NCBI GenBank assembly: GCA_025455005.1
Contig: JALONH010000022.1
Coordinates: 1 to 44,119 of the forward strand
Length of the DNA: 44,119 nucleotides
Direction: 5' to 3'
From: Cytophagaceae bacterium
GTDB taxonomy: Bacteria; Bacteroidota; Bacteroidia; Cytophagales; Cytophagaceae
The translations under genes were made by a program, and so were the position numbers. Positions within the stretch are counted from its first letter, which is position 1, and the number at the start of each line of letters is the position of its first letter. A model generated the notes under the pieces. The model ran no database searches and was not told the origin of the DNA. It worked only from the letters and a program-made list of their open reading frames with translations. Positions 19,201-30,465 of the stretch are shown here, in pieces.

Positions 19201-21375
19201 GCCAAAAGAATATTGTGTTTTTCTACCATTGTATCCCATTTGTAATCTTGGGAAATTAATCTCATCTATGATAAAAGGATGATCTGTAGTCATCCACCAG
19301 CCCTTATTCCCAGTTAGTGTTCCATCTAGATCTTCAACAAAAGATACAGATGGGCTAAAGTGGTTATCTAATGACGGATTGAATATGGTACAACTATCGA
19401 AACTAACATTCTCTGTATAATGAGGTAAGTTTTTTACACCTCCGCCAAAAATGAGAAATACATTTTGATTGCCATTCAAATTTACAAAATGGCAGTTACG
19501 GATAGTTTCAACACCATCATACATAGAAGTTGCATAACTTTCTTTTTTAGGTCCCGTTATGTTTTCACTTCGACCAACAACTAGTCCATTTGTAAATAGA
19601 CCAACTGTAGTACTGATAAAACTACCTCTTCCTTCATCATCACCAATTGTAAAATTAGAAAAATTTAGAGGTGTTACACCTCTATACCAAATAGAACGAT
19701 AGTTTTTAAATCCGGTAAAGTTTCGAACAATTTGACCAGATCTATAGTATGAAGCTGCTTTTATATCTTTTCTATCTTTAGTATCTACAAAATCGAACAT
19801 TAAGCCTACATAACAAGCATGTGCTCGGTTGTTATCCATATTTGTAATTGGGAGAAAGGGTATTTTAGGTTTGTAATTTATAGCATCCCCACCTGGTGTT
19901 AAAGTATAAGCATTCCAAAGTCCAGTTCCAGTTGAAGAAACGGCATTGAACGTTATTACATTTAATGGATTACTGATCCAAATTCCTGCAGGTCCTTGTA
20001 CTCTATTTCCTTGAAATAAAATGTCTGATGGTAATAAGTTTTTGGCAGGGTTTTTAGTAGGTTGTTTTATAACAGAAACTAAATTATAATGAATTCTATT
20101 TCCTACTTCATTACCATCCTCTAAGAAAATCCCATGACCAATAGTGTTGTATATAACGTTAGAATCTACAACGGAAGCATCAGTTCCATGAATTGTAACT
20201 GCTCTATTAAAACAGTTTTTTACAATTGAATTTTTAAAGTATTGACCTTTTACATCGCCAGCAAGATGCCAATGAAATGGGTAACGGCCAAGTCTTCCTT
20301 CTTGACCCATCGAGCTTAGTTCTATACCGTCTAGATTTACTTTTGATGTCCTCATTACCATTATATGACCACCTTGTTTAGATGTTAATGATGAAGTATC
20401 CCCCTGAATTTTTATGTTTCTACTCAATAACCCTACTTCAGCACGTTCGTCAAGTATCCACTGTTGTTTTTGATTAGAAAATGATTGTAGTTTCCCAAAA
20501 TGTTTATAGGTTAAAGGGGTATTTAATGTAATAGTTTTTCTGTCATTTGAAATAGAAGTTATTTTTCTAATTTCTGTTTCAGTGTATGTAAAATCTTTAC
20601 CACCAACTACTTTATTGCTAATTGGGTCTACTCTTTCTGTTTCTATTCCGGTAGTAGTAATCATTATTTCATCACCAACCCTCCAATTCATAGGCGCCAA
20701 AATTGATATAACCCTACTTCCTGCAGGTGCTGTAGCATTTAATACCGTCCAAGAGGAGCGCAACTCACCATGTATAGATATTTCAGCCTCATTCATTGCC
20801 ATTATGGATTTATAACTATCTGATTCAAACTTTGAAACATCGGCACCTTTTAAAGTAATCGTAGCCCTTCTTGTATAGCGAAATTTCGGAGTACCCATTT
20901 CGAAGTACCCAGTTTTATTCATAACCATTAATACCTCAGTCGCAATATTTATATTTTTCGAATAATCAATCACAAGAGTACCTTCTATATGAACAGAACT
21001 AAGATCTATATCTTGGTCAAGTAGAACAGCAGAATTACTACGAATATATACTATACTTCCTACTGTTGGTACCTTACCTCCTTTCCAAGTGGTTGGATTT
21101 GACCATTTTGGTAATCCAGCTGCTGTTGTAGGTCCTATGGGACGTGAAGGTACTGAACTGGAGTTGGACTCAAATATTTCAGTATTTGCTAGGGATACGT
21201 AGCAAAGTTGACTAGGGCTGCTAGATTTATATTTTGATATGTAGTTATCTAGTGTTAGGGAACTATTAAAATGGTATAGACCTAAAAGCAATGTTCCTGT
21301 ATAAATTAATAATAGGGTAAATTTCGCTTTACGTGATAGCGTCTTGTTGAAATCAAGTACTAATTCGGTTAGCAT
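16252..21375 (-). CDS. giant secreted G8/CEMIP-like beta-helix protein with CBM6, Ig-like and Ca-binding repeats and T9SS tail
   Basis: The 1707 residues have a clear modular order. A signal peptide or anchor lies in residues 1-35. A G8 domain starts at WSNPTTWKGGKVPTVGS (91-107) and runs to ~235. A right-handed beta-helix (~335-500) has the CEMIP/TMEM2-like elements RYPFHWHLAGD (364-374), AVTIHGTD and GHGIFLEDGNE. Further beta structure follows to ~875, then a CBM6-like module (884-1028, IIQAEHFDYGGQNVAY to ARIDWFKL). Three Ig-like repeats follow (1033-1122, 1128-1216, 1345-1437). Two Asp-rich thrombospondin-3-like Ca-binding segments (1249-1276, 1468-1497) and four Cys-rich DC-G-DTCGVCVGG repeats lie between and after them. 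A T9SS type A sorting domain ends it (1635-1707, IKPNPTTDVFNI). Vertebrate CEMIP and TMEM2 act on hyaluronan; here a polysaccharide substrate is plausible but unproven. Confidence 0.85.
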   Translation of the reverse strand: MLTELVLDFNKTLSRKAKFTLLLIYTGTLLLGLYHFNSSLTLDNYISKYKSSSPSQLCYVSLANTEIFESNSSSVPSRPIGPTTAAGLPKWSNPTTWKGGKVPTVGSIVYIRSNSAVLLDQDIDLSSVHIEGTLVIDYSKNINIATEVLMVMNKTGYFEMGTPKFRYTRRATITLKGADVSKFESDSYKSIMAMNEAEISIHGELRSSWTVLNATAPAGSRVISILAPMNWRVGDEIMITTTGIETERVDPISNKVVGGKDFTYTETEIRKITSISNDRKTITLNTPLTYKHFGKLQSFSNQKQQWILDERAEVGLLSRNIKIQGDTSSLTSKQGGHIMVMRTSKVNLDGIELSSMGQEGRLGRYPFHWHLAGDVKGQYFKNSIVKNCFNRAVTIHGTDASVVDSNVIYNTIGHGIFLEDGNEVGNRIHYNLVSVIKQPTKNPAKNLLPSDILFQGNRVQGPAGIWISNPLNVITFNAVSSTGTGLWNAYTLTPGGDAINYKPKIPFLPITNMDNNRAHACYVGLMFDFVDTKDRKDIKAASYYRSGQIVRNFTGFKNYRSIWYRGVTPLNFSNFTIGDDEGRGSFISTTVGLFTNGLVVGRSENITGPKKESYATSMYDGVETIRNCHFVNLNGNQNVFLIFGGGVKNLPHYTENVSFDSCTIFNPSLDNHFSPSVSFVEDLDGTLTGNKGWWMTTDHPFIIDEINFPRLQMGYNGRKTQYSFGRLGVTWGDDESRKATLYYEHADGHIAHTKPAGPRSDIPLIIDGGKRDYTIRFCDKIPNNLSLDWSQAKPGEEVFFKIIGMPEELNVISNEITKLSNKEAVKSSTSSSYTFINGEMFFHIITPEDGHLNFRLTNKSGSEALIAVEGRSRPFKSNPSTNTIIQAEHFDYGGQNVAYYENVGSNILGNTGRDVFDIRPGEILGFSKINNTNFALVDFGIGQWVNYTVNIPRDGLYKLEANVSTQVSANQRLELFVDGISKGQLTIPRSSGVYTQIDLGNFSLTKGARIIRFKAITAFARIDWFKLSSGASLPTVNITNPTNNATITGPASVSLTANASDLDGTITKVEFYNGTTKLGEDVTRPFTFNWTNVPIGNFSITAHATDNSGNTSVSAVVNIKVIPPNKPPKITIVSPSNNSVFNAPHNLTIKLDVSDEDGVIRQVEFFNGTTKIGTDVRTPFEFQYNTIPVGTYNLTARATDNDGAISTSNIVIVTVQLVRDCAGIPGGEARIDTCGVCVGGSTNKVTLNTDGDNLPDCIDTDDDNDGLIDTIDCFPLDKTKGSSIIWYQDLDGDGKGNPNMSRSACSQPTGYVRDNTDQCPSDPLKILPGDCGCGNTEASCANQLPRVNFVRPLNLAIVEAGSTLNVTVSASDFDGTITSVSLYFDNRFVRNELLAPYTWGSNDILLQNISPGSHTLRAIATDNRAGIVETSISIIAKEKDCANVLNGSAYLDVCNTCVGGTSGRLTADFDNDRIPDCIDDDDDDDGVIDSEDCNPLEATITVKTTWYADLDGDGYGDINNPIMSCTQPIGFVEDNSDECPNKKNRQNAGDCGCDMPEDACFDCEGIPFGRSFVDSCSICVKTSLDACKQDCNRVWGGTAFLDSCKTCAGGNTNITPILDYINCMPTSTIIDSINYYWTIKPNPTTDVFNIVVDQSLSIVLINIQGQVLFVETIKDVITIGEDLPSGFYIIKFYNDLKLVGVEKIIKN
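16693..17718 (-). repeat. two copies of a Cys-rich plus Asp-rich Ca-binding repeat block in the G8 protein
   Basis: Within the G8 gene, residues 1220-1341 and 1440-1561 repeat the same order: DC-G-A--D-C--CVGG, then an Asp-rich D-D-D-PDCID-DDD-DG-ID stretch, then W-Y-DLDGDG-G, QP-G-V-DN-D-CP and GDCGC. An Ig-like domain separates the two copies. The Asp spacing fits thrombospondin type 3-like calcium binding. Confidence 0.8.
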
Positions 21376-21749
21376 AAATAATTCCTTGGTTTAGGGTTAA
21401 GATTTATGATGCTAATAAATATTATTTATTTTATATAAAATGGTAAATTCGTCCTAAAAAATGGTAATCTAGTAATATTTGTATATTATAATACAGGTAA
21501 TGTTAATTATATAAATTATTAAAAGTTAATACTTTATAGTTGACAAATCCGCAGAAGAAAATTCATTTAAGAATAAAGAAAATGGATTTTGGAATTATGC
21601 ACCCCAAATACCTTTTCTTTTATACTAAGATATTTAGTATAAAAGTTTTTTCAGTCAGTTTAAGGATAGTATTAAATTTTTGATACTAATCTCAAATTAA
21701 GCCAATTAAAAATTGCTACTTATTTTCCTTATTCAATATCGAAACAACC
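21376..21749. other. AT-rich intergenic region
   Basis: These 374 bases upstream of the G8 gene carry no credible gene. They should contain the G8 promoter, which I could not identify by the TAnnTTTG pattern. A terminator-like hairpin sits at 21617-21651. Confidence 0.6.
21617..21651 (+). terminator. terminator-like hairpin with T run on the plus strand
   Basis: A perfect 12-bp stem (cttttatactaa at 21617-21628, ttagtataaaag at 21634-21645) has a 5-base loop and is followed by six T at 21646-21651. In form it is an intrinsic terminator for plus-strand transcription, but no plus-strand gene ends upstream. On the minus strand the T run is missing. Confidence 0.45.
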
Positions 21750-22073
21750 TTGAAACACCGAAAGGTAGGGGACATAAAGTATGCCTTTAGGTCGGAGGTA
21801 ACACAATACTCCGGAAAAGGGGGGTGGTTTTTCGTTTCCCTTCCTGTGGAGTATACAAAAGAAATTCGTGAATATTTTAGGTCTGAAGAAGAAGGTTGGG
21901 GGAGATTAAAAGCAAGAGCAACAATTGGGGATTCAACATGGGAAACGTCTATTTGGTTTGACACAAAGAAAAGAACTTATATGTTACCTATTAAAGTAGA
22001 AATTAGAAAGATGGAAGGACTTGAAAAAAATAAAATCGTCACCACCATCCTATGGGTATTGAAAAACACTTAA
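21750..22073 (+). CDS. DUF1905 domain protein
   Basis: This 107-residue soluble protein matches the DUF1905 family, with the pattern YSGKGGWFFVSLPVEYTKEIRE (20-41), then EEGWGRLKARATIGDSTWETSIW and a closing KVEIRKMEGLEKNKIVTTIL. The domain is small and beta-rich, and its biochemical role is unknown. No ATG is available in frame: the frame is closed by TAA at 21687-21689 and the only plausible start before the domain is TTG at 21750. The gene converges with the beta-barrel candidate on the minus strand, and the two overlap by four bases. It is complete over the domain. Confidence 0.75.
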   Translation: MKHRKVGDIKYAFRSEVTQYSGKGGWFFVSLPVEYTKEIREYFRSEEEGWGRLKARATIGDSTWETSIWFDTKKRTYMLPIKVEIRKMEGLEKNKIVTTILWVLKNT

Positions 22074-22690
22074 AAGAAATAGCCAATGTTAAGGGTAAAA
22101 AATCGTTGATAGTATAAAAGTTTTCGATTGTCGGAATAAGGTGTTGATTCATATCCATTTGTAAATGGGCTTCTCATTTCTAGCCAATAATTGTAGTTGA
22201 TCTGAATGCCAAGGTCTACGACCCATCGTGATTTTAACTTGAGTTGATAACCGGTGGTAAGTGCGATGTTAGAGAATCTAAATTCTTCAGCGTAATACGT
22301 GTTAAATAAAGTCGGATCTTGTCCTCTATATTCTTTTAAATAGGTAGTATAGCCTACACCTAAGGAAGTGCCTAAATAATAACCTCTTTTATCCCTTTTA
22401 GAAAAATAATGACGGTATTGAAATTGAAAAGTTGTAATATAACTTTCCCAGTTTCCATCATATAAATAATTGCCATATCGTCCCACACAAATAATAGAAT
22501 TGCTTCTATTCAAAAAACGTTCATAGCTGAGGATAAAATCACCAATGACAAACCGACCATCTAGTTTTAGTGCGTTATTATAGGAGAGCGGATATTTTTC
22601 CTCTAGGTTTTTCTTGGTAGTTGTATCCGTTTGGGAAAGGGACGAAAAGGTAACAACATTTGTAAATAGGATTAAAAAAAGGAGTTTCAT
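22070..22690 (-). CDS. predicted outer-membrane beta-barrel protein, unknown function
   Basis: The start at 22690 gives 206 residues beginning with a good signal peptide (MKLLFLILFTNVVTFSSLSQ). An upstream ATG at 22750 would put 20 polar residues before it and is unlikely. The mature part has alternating strands with aromatic ends (FVIGDFILSYERF, YITTFQFQYRHYF, YLGTSLGVGYTTYL) and finishes in a phenylalanine-terminated strand (FFTLNIGYFF), typical of outer-membrane barrels. Predicted barrel size is about eight strands. It is divergent from the phase-variable T9SS operon, separated by 73 bases, and no substrate or partner can be named. Confidence 0.65.
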   Translation of the reverse strand: MKLLFLILFTNVVTFSSLSQTDTTTKKNLEEKYPLSYNNALKLDGRFVIGDFILSYERFLNRSNSIICVGRYGNYLYDGNWESYITTFQFQYRHYFSKRDKRGYYLGTSLGVGYTTYLKEYRGQDPTLFNTYYAEEFRFSNIALTTGYQLKLKSRWVVDLGIQINYNYWLEMRSPFTNGYESTPYSDNRKLLYYQRFFTLNIGYFF

Positions 22691-22763
22691 AAAGTAATTA
22701 AGATTTATACTAAACAGTGTACAATTATTCTTAGAATTGTATTTAGACAAAACTACTATTTTT

Positions 22764-25442
<2,679 letters not shown>

Positions 25443-25443
<1 letters not shown>

Positions 25444-27494
25444 TGAAAACAATGTTTGGTTTAAGAGTGAACGTGTTATTAGTTTTACTGCTAATAACAC
25501 GTTTTTCTTTTGCGCAATATGAAACCCAAGAAAGAGTTTTAGGACCTAATCTTTTATTGGAATGTGAGCCCTCGGGTTATCAAATGAAAGACGATGTTGA
25601 ATTTTATATAGGTAACAAGTCGAGTTATAATGGAATATCTTTTACAGATAGTCCTGTAAACTCTATTTGTGATAGTACAGGTAAATTGCTTCTTTATTTT
25701 GATGGGTTTAATGTATACAACTCTAGAAGAGAAATCATTTTTCAAGGTGAAATTAATTCGCATTGTTTTAGTCACAGCTATGCTCAAAGTGTACTAATAC
25801 CCATAGAAGAGACCAATCGACGGTATTTTTATTTATTGGATGTTACACCATATATGGAGAATTGGGATTATAATACTGATGCACCATTATTTTCGATGTG
25901 GTTTGAAAATTCTATCAATACTTTTCCTAAATTTTGGGATATATGTCAATTAAAAGTAACGTTAATCGATACTGAATATAATAATGGGCGGGGAAGGATA
26001 GTATACAAAAATAAAATACTATTAGATTCTATAGCGCCCACCATTAGTGCCGTAAAACACAAAAACAATGTGGATACTTGGGTAAGTGTATTGAAATATG
26101 GTACCAACGAAAATATAAATCTTTTATGGGATGCATGTGGTATTAATAAAATGGTACTCAATCGACTTCAAGATTTTAATTTAATGGATACTAGTAGATA
26201 CAATTCTTATATTTTTTTGGGGGGAATCGGATTTCAATTTGTCTATTCACCCGATGGTACAAAAATATCGTATACAGGAATTGATTCAACCAAAAAACGG
26301 TATATTAAGATAACTCAATTTGATTCTGAAACAGGTCTAATAGATTTTAGTGCTACTTCAACTAAATATACCAATGCCTGTTTATTGAACAATTTATTTT
26401 CCATCGATAATCGCTTTTTATATTTTTATAAAGATGAATTTATTAGTGCCAGTGAGGCTATAAATCAGTTTGATACTCTATTAGACACAACTATTGTTAT
26501 GATAAAAGGGTTTATACAAAACAGTCCTTTTCATCTGGGTATGGATTATGGAAAACAAAATGATATTATCAATTTTAATATTATAAGAACACAAACTCCC
26601 CAAAATGGTAGTTTAAATCGATTTGTTAATATTGATCAGCCCTATACTATTCAGAATTATGATAGCATACTGCCTAATACTTCTTTTACATGGAATAAAT
26701 ATGTAAATAATACGTTTATCAATCGTAATAATTATATCTATAATTTTTACCATCCGGATTATCAACGACCAAGGGGATATAGCACTCCACAAACAAATAT
26801 TCTTACACTCGACTCTATCTTTTGTACCTATGATAGTATACCCTTAATGGGGAATAAAGCTCCTTATATCGATTCGTCACATTTTAGGATTCAATCCTCT
26901 AACCGTGTATGGTCTGCTCCTCATCAAAACGATAAAAAAATCAAATTAGCACCGGGTAGATATACTTTAGCTTATATAACCTACTTTTATTGCATTTCAG
27001 ATACTGCATTTAAATCTATTGTAGTAGAAGATACACTTGTCTCTCCATTGAACTATGATAGTATCTATACGTGCGAATTTAAATCGATACCACTTCCTCA
27101 CGTTAATGTATCTCCTAAGTGGCAATGGTATACTACATCCGGTCATCAAGTACAATCCACTTCCGGTTCAGAGCCAAATTACTATTTAAAAACATCGAAT
27201 ACTTGCGGTGCTTATTCAGATACAATAACTGTTGTGTCAACCTCTATACAGGTTACCAATTTAGTATCACTCAATCAAGACGGAAAGAATGAATGTATGA
27301 ACATAGTTCCTTCTTCTCCTATTCAACAACTTTCAATGGAAATATATTCTAGTTGGGGAGCTCGTATTTATCAATCTACTCTTCCTATTCTCGATTGGTG
27401 TCCTAATGCATCCGTTACTCCCGGTGTATACTATTATTCTATACGCTATCAACAGGATTGTATTGCTACCGGATGGGTCCAAGTGGTGAGGTGA
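25443..27494 (+). CDS. secreted protein with gliding-motility type (T9SS type B) C-terminal domain
   Basis: This 683-residue protein has a signal peptide (MKTMFGLRVNVLLVLLLITRFSFAQ). The N-terminal half (30-420) is a probable beta-propeller; segments such as FQFVYSPDGTKISYTG resemble PD40 blades. A middle beta-sandwich follows (~450-600). The end is the CHU_C/type B sorting domain (LNQDGKNECMNIVP, MEIYSSWGARIYQS, YYYSIRYQQDCIATGWVQVVR), similar to the fragment at 2-325. Its start codon uses the last base of the upstream stop (TAATG), so translation may be coupled to the phase-variable gene. If so, the frame of the CTAT tract would affect both proteins. Ligand and function are unknown. Confidence 0.8.
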
Positions 27495-27570
27495 CGGTAT
27501 GTTACTATATTGCTTCTAGAATGGTTTAACTTGAAATACAACGCGCTTAATCAGGGCATTTCATTTCCGT

Positions 27571-29055
27571 CTATTCCAACGTTATACTATACGATTCGGT
27601 ATCACTTTCTTTTCGGATATAAACTAATCGTTGACTATCGATACCGTTTGCCCGTAATTCTTGATACAGTTGATACAAGACAGTAGGAGCGGGTTCTACG
27701 GATACAACTGTATTAGAATCACTCAAAGTAGAATCGGATACGATGGGAATATAAAAATCGATAAGTTGTAGTTTTACCTCAGTATTATATTTTAAGAAGA
27801 AGCTTAACTGTTTCACCTCATAGGGAAAAGCAGTCGATGGTTTCCCCTCTTGGTTGTGTATCGTTGTTGTACTTAGAGGTATGCCGGGTTGTATAAGGTT
27901 TAAGGTAATGTCTTTTAGTGGAATTTTTTCGGACATAGTACGAACGAACAGTTCACTACTTTGGTAGCAATACCCTTTTTTCATCGATTGTGCATAGAGA
28001 ATGTACGAGACGTTTGTTGTCAGGGGCAACGATACGATTTCTTTAGGGGCAGCATAAAACGTATAGTCGGTTTGCTTGCTCGTATTTTTTAAGAGTAGTT
28101 GTACACCGGCGGTTTCCTCCTGGTTATATACTACCATGCCACTCCATACCACTGTTGGCGCCGGTTGTAAATCCGGAGGAAGGGCTACCCTTTGTATATC
28201 ATATCCTTTACCGGTTTTATCGAGACCATCGATATAGACTAAATTACTTGCAGCCGGTAAGGAGAACGAAACATTGTCTTCCGGTGTGTTGAGTACATCA
28301 ATAGCTTTTGGAACAGACCAACTTTGATCGCCTTCCCAAATAGTCTGATACAGATCGTATCCTCCTTTTGTGTCCTTGCGTTCGGAAGAAAAAACAAACG
28401 TTTTACCATCTGCCAAAAGTTTACCATTACAACTACAACCATTATTGATAATTGCCGGAAGCTCTACACCGGCTTCCCAGCCGTCTCTCCCTTTTTTCTT
28501 TGCCATCACTATTTTTCCGCAGGGACTTCCGTTGCTCGTTTTTTCATTGGTAAAAACAGTATAAAACAGTAGGTCTCCATAAGGTGAAAGAGTGGGATAG
28601 GTTTCGTGTCCGGTAGTATTGATGGGTATTAGAAGATTTTGAGGAGTAGTCCAGGTGTTGCCGGAAGAAGTACGATCCATATACCAAATGTCTGCACCAC
28701 CTAAGCCTCCATATCGAGCGGAATGAAAGTATAGTCGGGTACCATCAAAGTTTAACGTATACCCTCCATTGAGTAAACCTTTAATGCCTAAGTTGGCATT
28801 CGGTACCGGTTCCGGACGCGACCATCCACCGGTCGCTCCCATAAAGGCAATGAGCAGTTCGGGCCCCTCCGCTGTACGAGTAAATTGTTCAAAAATTAGA
28901 GTTTTGCCTTCGCCACTGATAACGGGGTTTCGATCATCTGTAATGGCTGTACTGATGGGTTGTCCAACCGTTATCCTGGATTGTGAAAAAACGGAAAGAG
29001 TCTGAAGTAGACTATAGGTAATGAAGGAAAACCGGATAAGAAAAGTAAAACGCAT
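27571..29055 (-). CDS. secreted PD40-repeat protein, unknown function
   Basis: This 494-residue exported protein has a signal peptide (~1-24, ending at VFSQS) and a PD40/WD40-like propeller over ~35-300. Blade motifs include ISGEGKTLIFEQF, LNFDGTRLYFHSARYGGLGGADIW, LSPYGDLLFYT and LLADGKTFVFSSERKDTKGGYDLY. They resemble the propeller of the PorE-like protein at 11322-13181, but no TPR or OmpA domain is attached. The C-terminal ~190 residues are beta-rich and not recognised. It may be an envelope or secretion accessory protein, though no partner can be shown. It converges with the T9SS operon and has its own 121-base upstream gap. Confidence 0.75.
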   Translation of the reverse strand: MRFTFLIRFSFITYSLLQTLSVFSQSRITVGQPISTAITDDRNPVISGEGKTLIFEQFTRTAEGPELLIAFMGATGGWSRPEPVPNANLGIKGLLNGGYTLNFDGTRLYFHSARYGGLGGADIWYMDRTSSGNTWTTPQNLLIPINTTGHETYPTLSPYGDLLFYTVFTNEKTSNGSPCGKIVMAKKKGRDGWEAGVELPAIINNGCSCNGKLLADGKTFVFSSERKDTKGGYDLYQTIWEGDQSWSVPKAIDVLNTPEDNVSFSLPAASNLVYIDGLDKTGKGYDIQRVALPPDLQPAPTVVWSGMVVYNQEETAGVQLLLKNTSKQTDYTFYAAPKEIVSLPLTTNVSYILYAQSMKKGYCYQSSELFVRTMSEKIPLKDITLNLIQPGIPLSTTTIHNQEGKPSTAFPYEVKQLSFFLKYNTEVKLQLIDFYIPIVSDSTLSDSNTVVSVEPAPTVLYQLYQELRANGIDSQRLVYIRKESDTESYSITLE

Positions 29056-29176
29056 AGTAGTACATCATTTATACCAACCTATATTTAGTTAATAAAAGGG
29101 AATATTAAAATATATTTCGGTTCAAATGGTACAACATTCTATAAAACTCCTTTTATTCGGTCTTTTATAGTTCGTT

Positions 29177-29638
29177 TTATCGAATGCGATCGACCGATTG
29201 AATCAACGCTTCATCTTTTTTGATGGCTCGTATGGCTAGAATGTTTAACAATAGTCCGATGAGTGGTACAAAAAAACCGAATCCCCAATTATCAGAATAT
29301 GCACCGGTCAAAGCTTGTTTCAAAACTGAAATTTCCCAATAGTACAAACCCATAACGAGGCACAATAGTACATTATTCAAATTCGTCCATAAAACCTGAC
29401 GTTTACGATGGTTGTATTGAAATATCGTGTAAAAGTTTAGTACGACAGATAGAACGAGTACACCACCTATATACCCTACATTTTTAGTTGTCAATGTACC
29501 GCCGGAGGTAACATTGGCAGAGAAGGCATCCAGTACGACACTTTCATTTGTGGCTGCCGACCATATTTTAATGAACAAGGCCAAGGAAACAATAGTAGCC
29601 GATAAGAATAGGTAAACCGATTGAATTCGTTGTAACAT
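29177..29638 (-). CDS. DUF4293 integral membrane protein
   Basis: The start at 29638 gives 153 residues beginning MLQRIQSVYLFLSA, the usual opening of DUF4293 proteins. A longer frame from 29749 would add 37 polar, Cys-rich residues and overlap truA, so it is rejected. Four membrane helices are visible (~5-25, 48-68, 78-98, 117-137), with a short loop holding NVTSGGTLTTKNVG. The family is restricted to Bacteroidota as far as I recall, and its function is unknown. It is divergent from truA, a neighbourhood I recall as common. Confidence 0.8.
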   Translation of the reverse strand: MLQRIQSVYLFLSATIVSLALFIKIWSAATNESVVLDAFSANVTSGGTLTTKNVGYIGGVLVLSVVLNFYTIFQYNHRKRQVLWTNLNNVLLCLVMGLYYWEISVLKQALTGAYSDNWGFGFFVPLIGLLLNILAIRAIKKDEALIQSVDRIR

Positions 29639-29681
29639 AGGGTTTTGATTTTGATATGAAGGAGTTTTCCTCTTGAGTATG

Positions 29682-29689
29682 TATATTTG
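29682..29689 (+). promoter_or_regulatory. candidate -7 element (TATATTTG) before truA
   Basis: TATATTTG matches the Bacteroidota -7 consensus TAnnTTTG exactly and lies 20 bases before the TTG start of truA. No -33 TTTG is present at the usual 19-23 base spacing, so this is tentative. Confidence 0.35.
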
Positions 29690-29709
29690 AAAGTTAAAAG
29701 TACAAAATT

Positions 29710-30465
29710 TTGAGATATTTCTTGGAGATTGCCTACAAAGGCACGGCATACCATGGGTGGCAAAAACAGCCCAACGCTATTACCGTTCAGGAAGTAATAG
29801 AAAAAGCTTTGTTTACTCTTTTGCGAGAACCAATTGAAACGCTGGGCAGTGGACGTACCGATACGGGGGTTCATGCCACTGTACAAATCGCTCACTTTGA
29901 CGTTTCCGCTCCTCTTCCAGCTTCCTTTCTCCTTTCATTAAACGCCATCCTTCCGGATTCGATTAGTGTACAGTCGGTCGTACCCGTTCACGACTGGGCA
30001 CATGCCCGTTTTGATGCCGTGCATAGGTCCTATATTTACAAAATTGCTTTACAAAAAAATCCATTTGATAAGGGATTGGTTTGGATGTTTAAGGGGCAAC
30101 CGGATGTAGCCTTAATGAATCAAGCTGCAGCGTATCTATTGGAGTACACGGATTATGAGTGTTTTTCTAAAGTCCATACCGATGTCGCTAATTTTAATTG
30201 TACCATACACCGCGCGTATTGGGAACAACATGGAACGTATCTGTTCTTTCATATAACCGCCAATCGTTTCTTACGTGGTATGGTTCGTGCTATCGTAGGA
30301 ACGCTTCTGGATGTGGGGCGACATAAACTAACGATCGACGAATGGTTGGCTATCATAGCCTCTAAACAACGCACCAAAGCCGGCATGTCGGCTCCTCCGG
30401 AAGGTCTTTACTTAAGTGAAGTAGCCTATCCGGATTCAATTTATATCGAATGGAAAACGGAATAA
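29710..30465 (+). CDS. truA: tRNA pseudouridine synthase A
   Basis: This enzyme makes pseudouridine at positions 38-40 of the tRNA anticodon arm. The 251-residue length fits TruA. Key features are the start motif RYFLEIAYKGTAYHGWQKQP, the catalytic loop GSGRTDTGVHA (Asp at ~51), RSYIYKI, and the final FLRGMVRAIVGTLLDVGRHK. The start codon is TTG at 29710; no ATG lies in frame nearby and the protein aligns from its first residue. The last 16 bases overlap the ABC ATPase gene, so truA and the transporter form an operon. Confidence 0.95.
   Translation: MRYFLEIAYKGTAYHGWQKQPNAITVQEVIEKALFTLLREPIETLGSGRTDTGVHATVQIAHFDVSAPLPASFLLSLNAILPDSISVQSVVPVHDWAHARFDAVHRSYIYKIALQKNPFDKGLVWMFKGQPDVALMNQAAAYLLEYTDYECFSKVHTDVANFNCTIHRAYWEQHGTYLFFHITANRFLRGMVRAIVGTLLDVGRHKLTIDEWLAIIASKQRTKAGMSAPPEGLYLSEVAYPDSIYIEWKTE

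Noticed and set aside
22691-22750. upstream ATG at 22750 for the beta-barrel gene
   Set aside because: It would put 20 polar residues before a good signal peptide and occupy the divergent promoter region.
26212-26224. T7G6 run in the type B T9SS gene as a phase-variation site
   Set aside because: The frame is intact across it and G6 runs also occur in amt, DUF1905 and G8 genes, so it is not distinctive.
29639-29895. longer start for DUF4293 at 29749 and minus-strand frame to 29895
   Set aside because: Both overlap truA and add polar residues before a family that normally begins at MLQRIQ.
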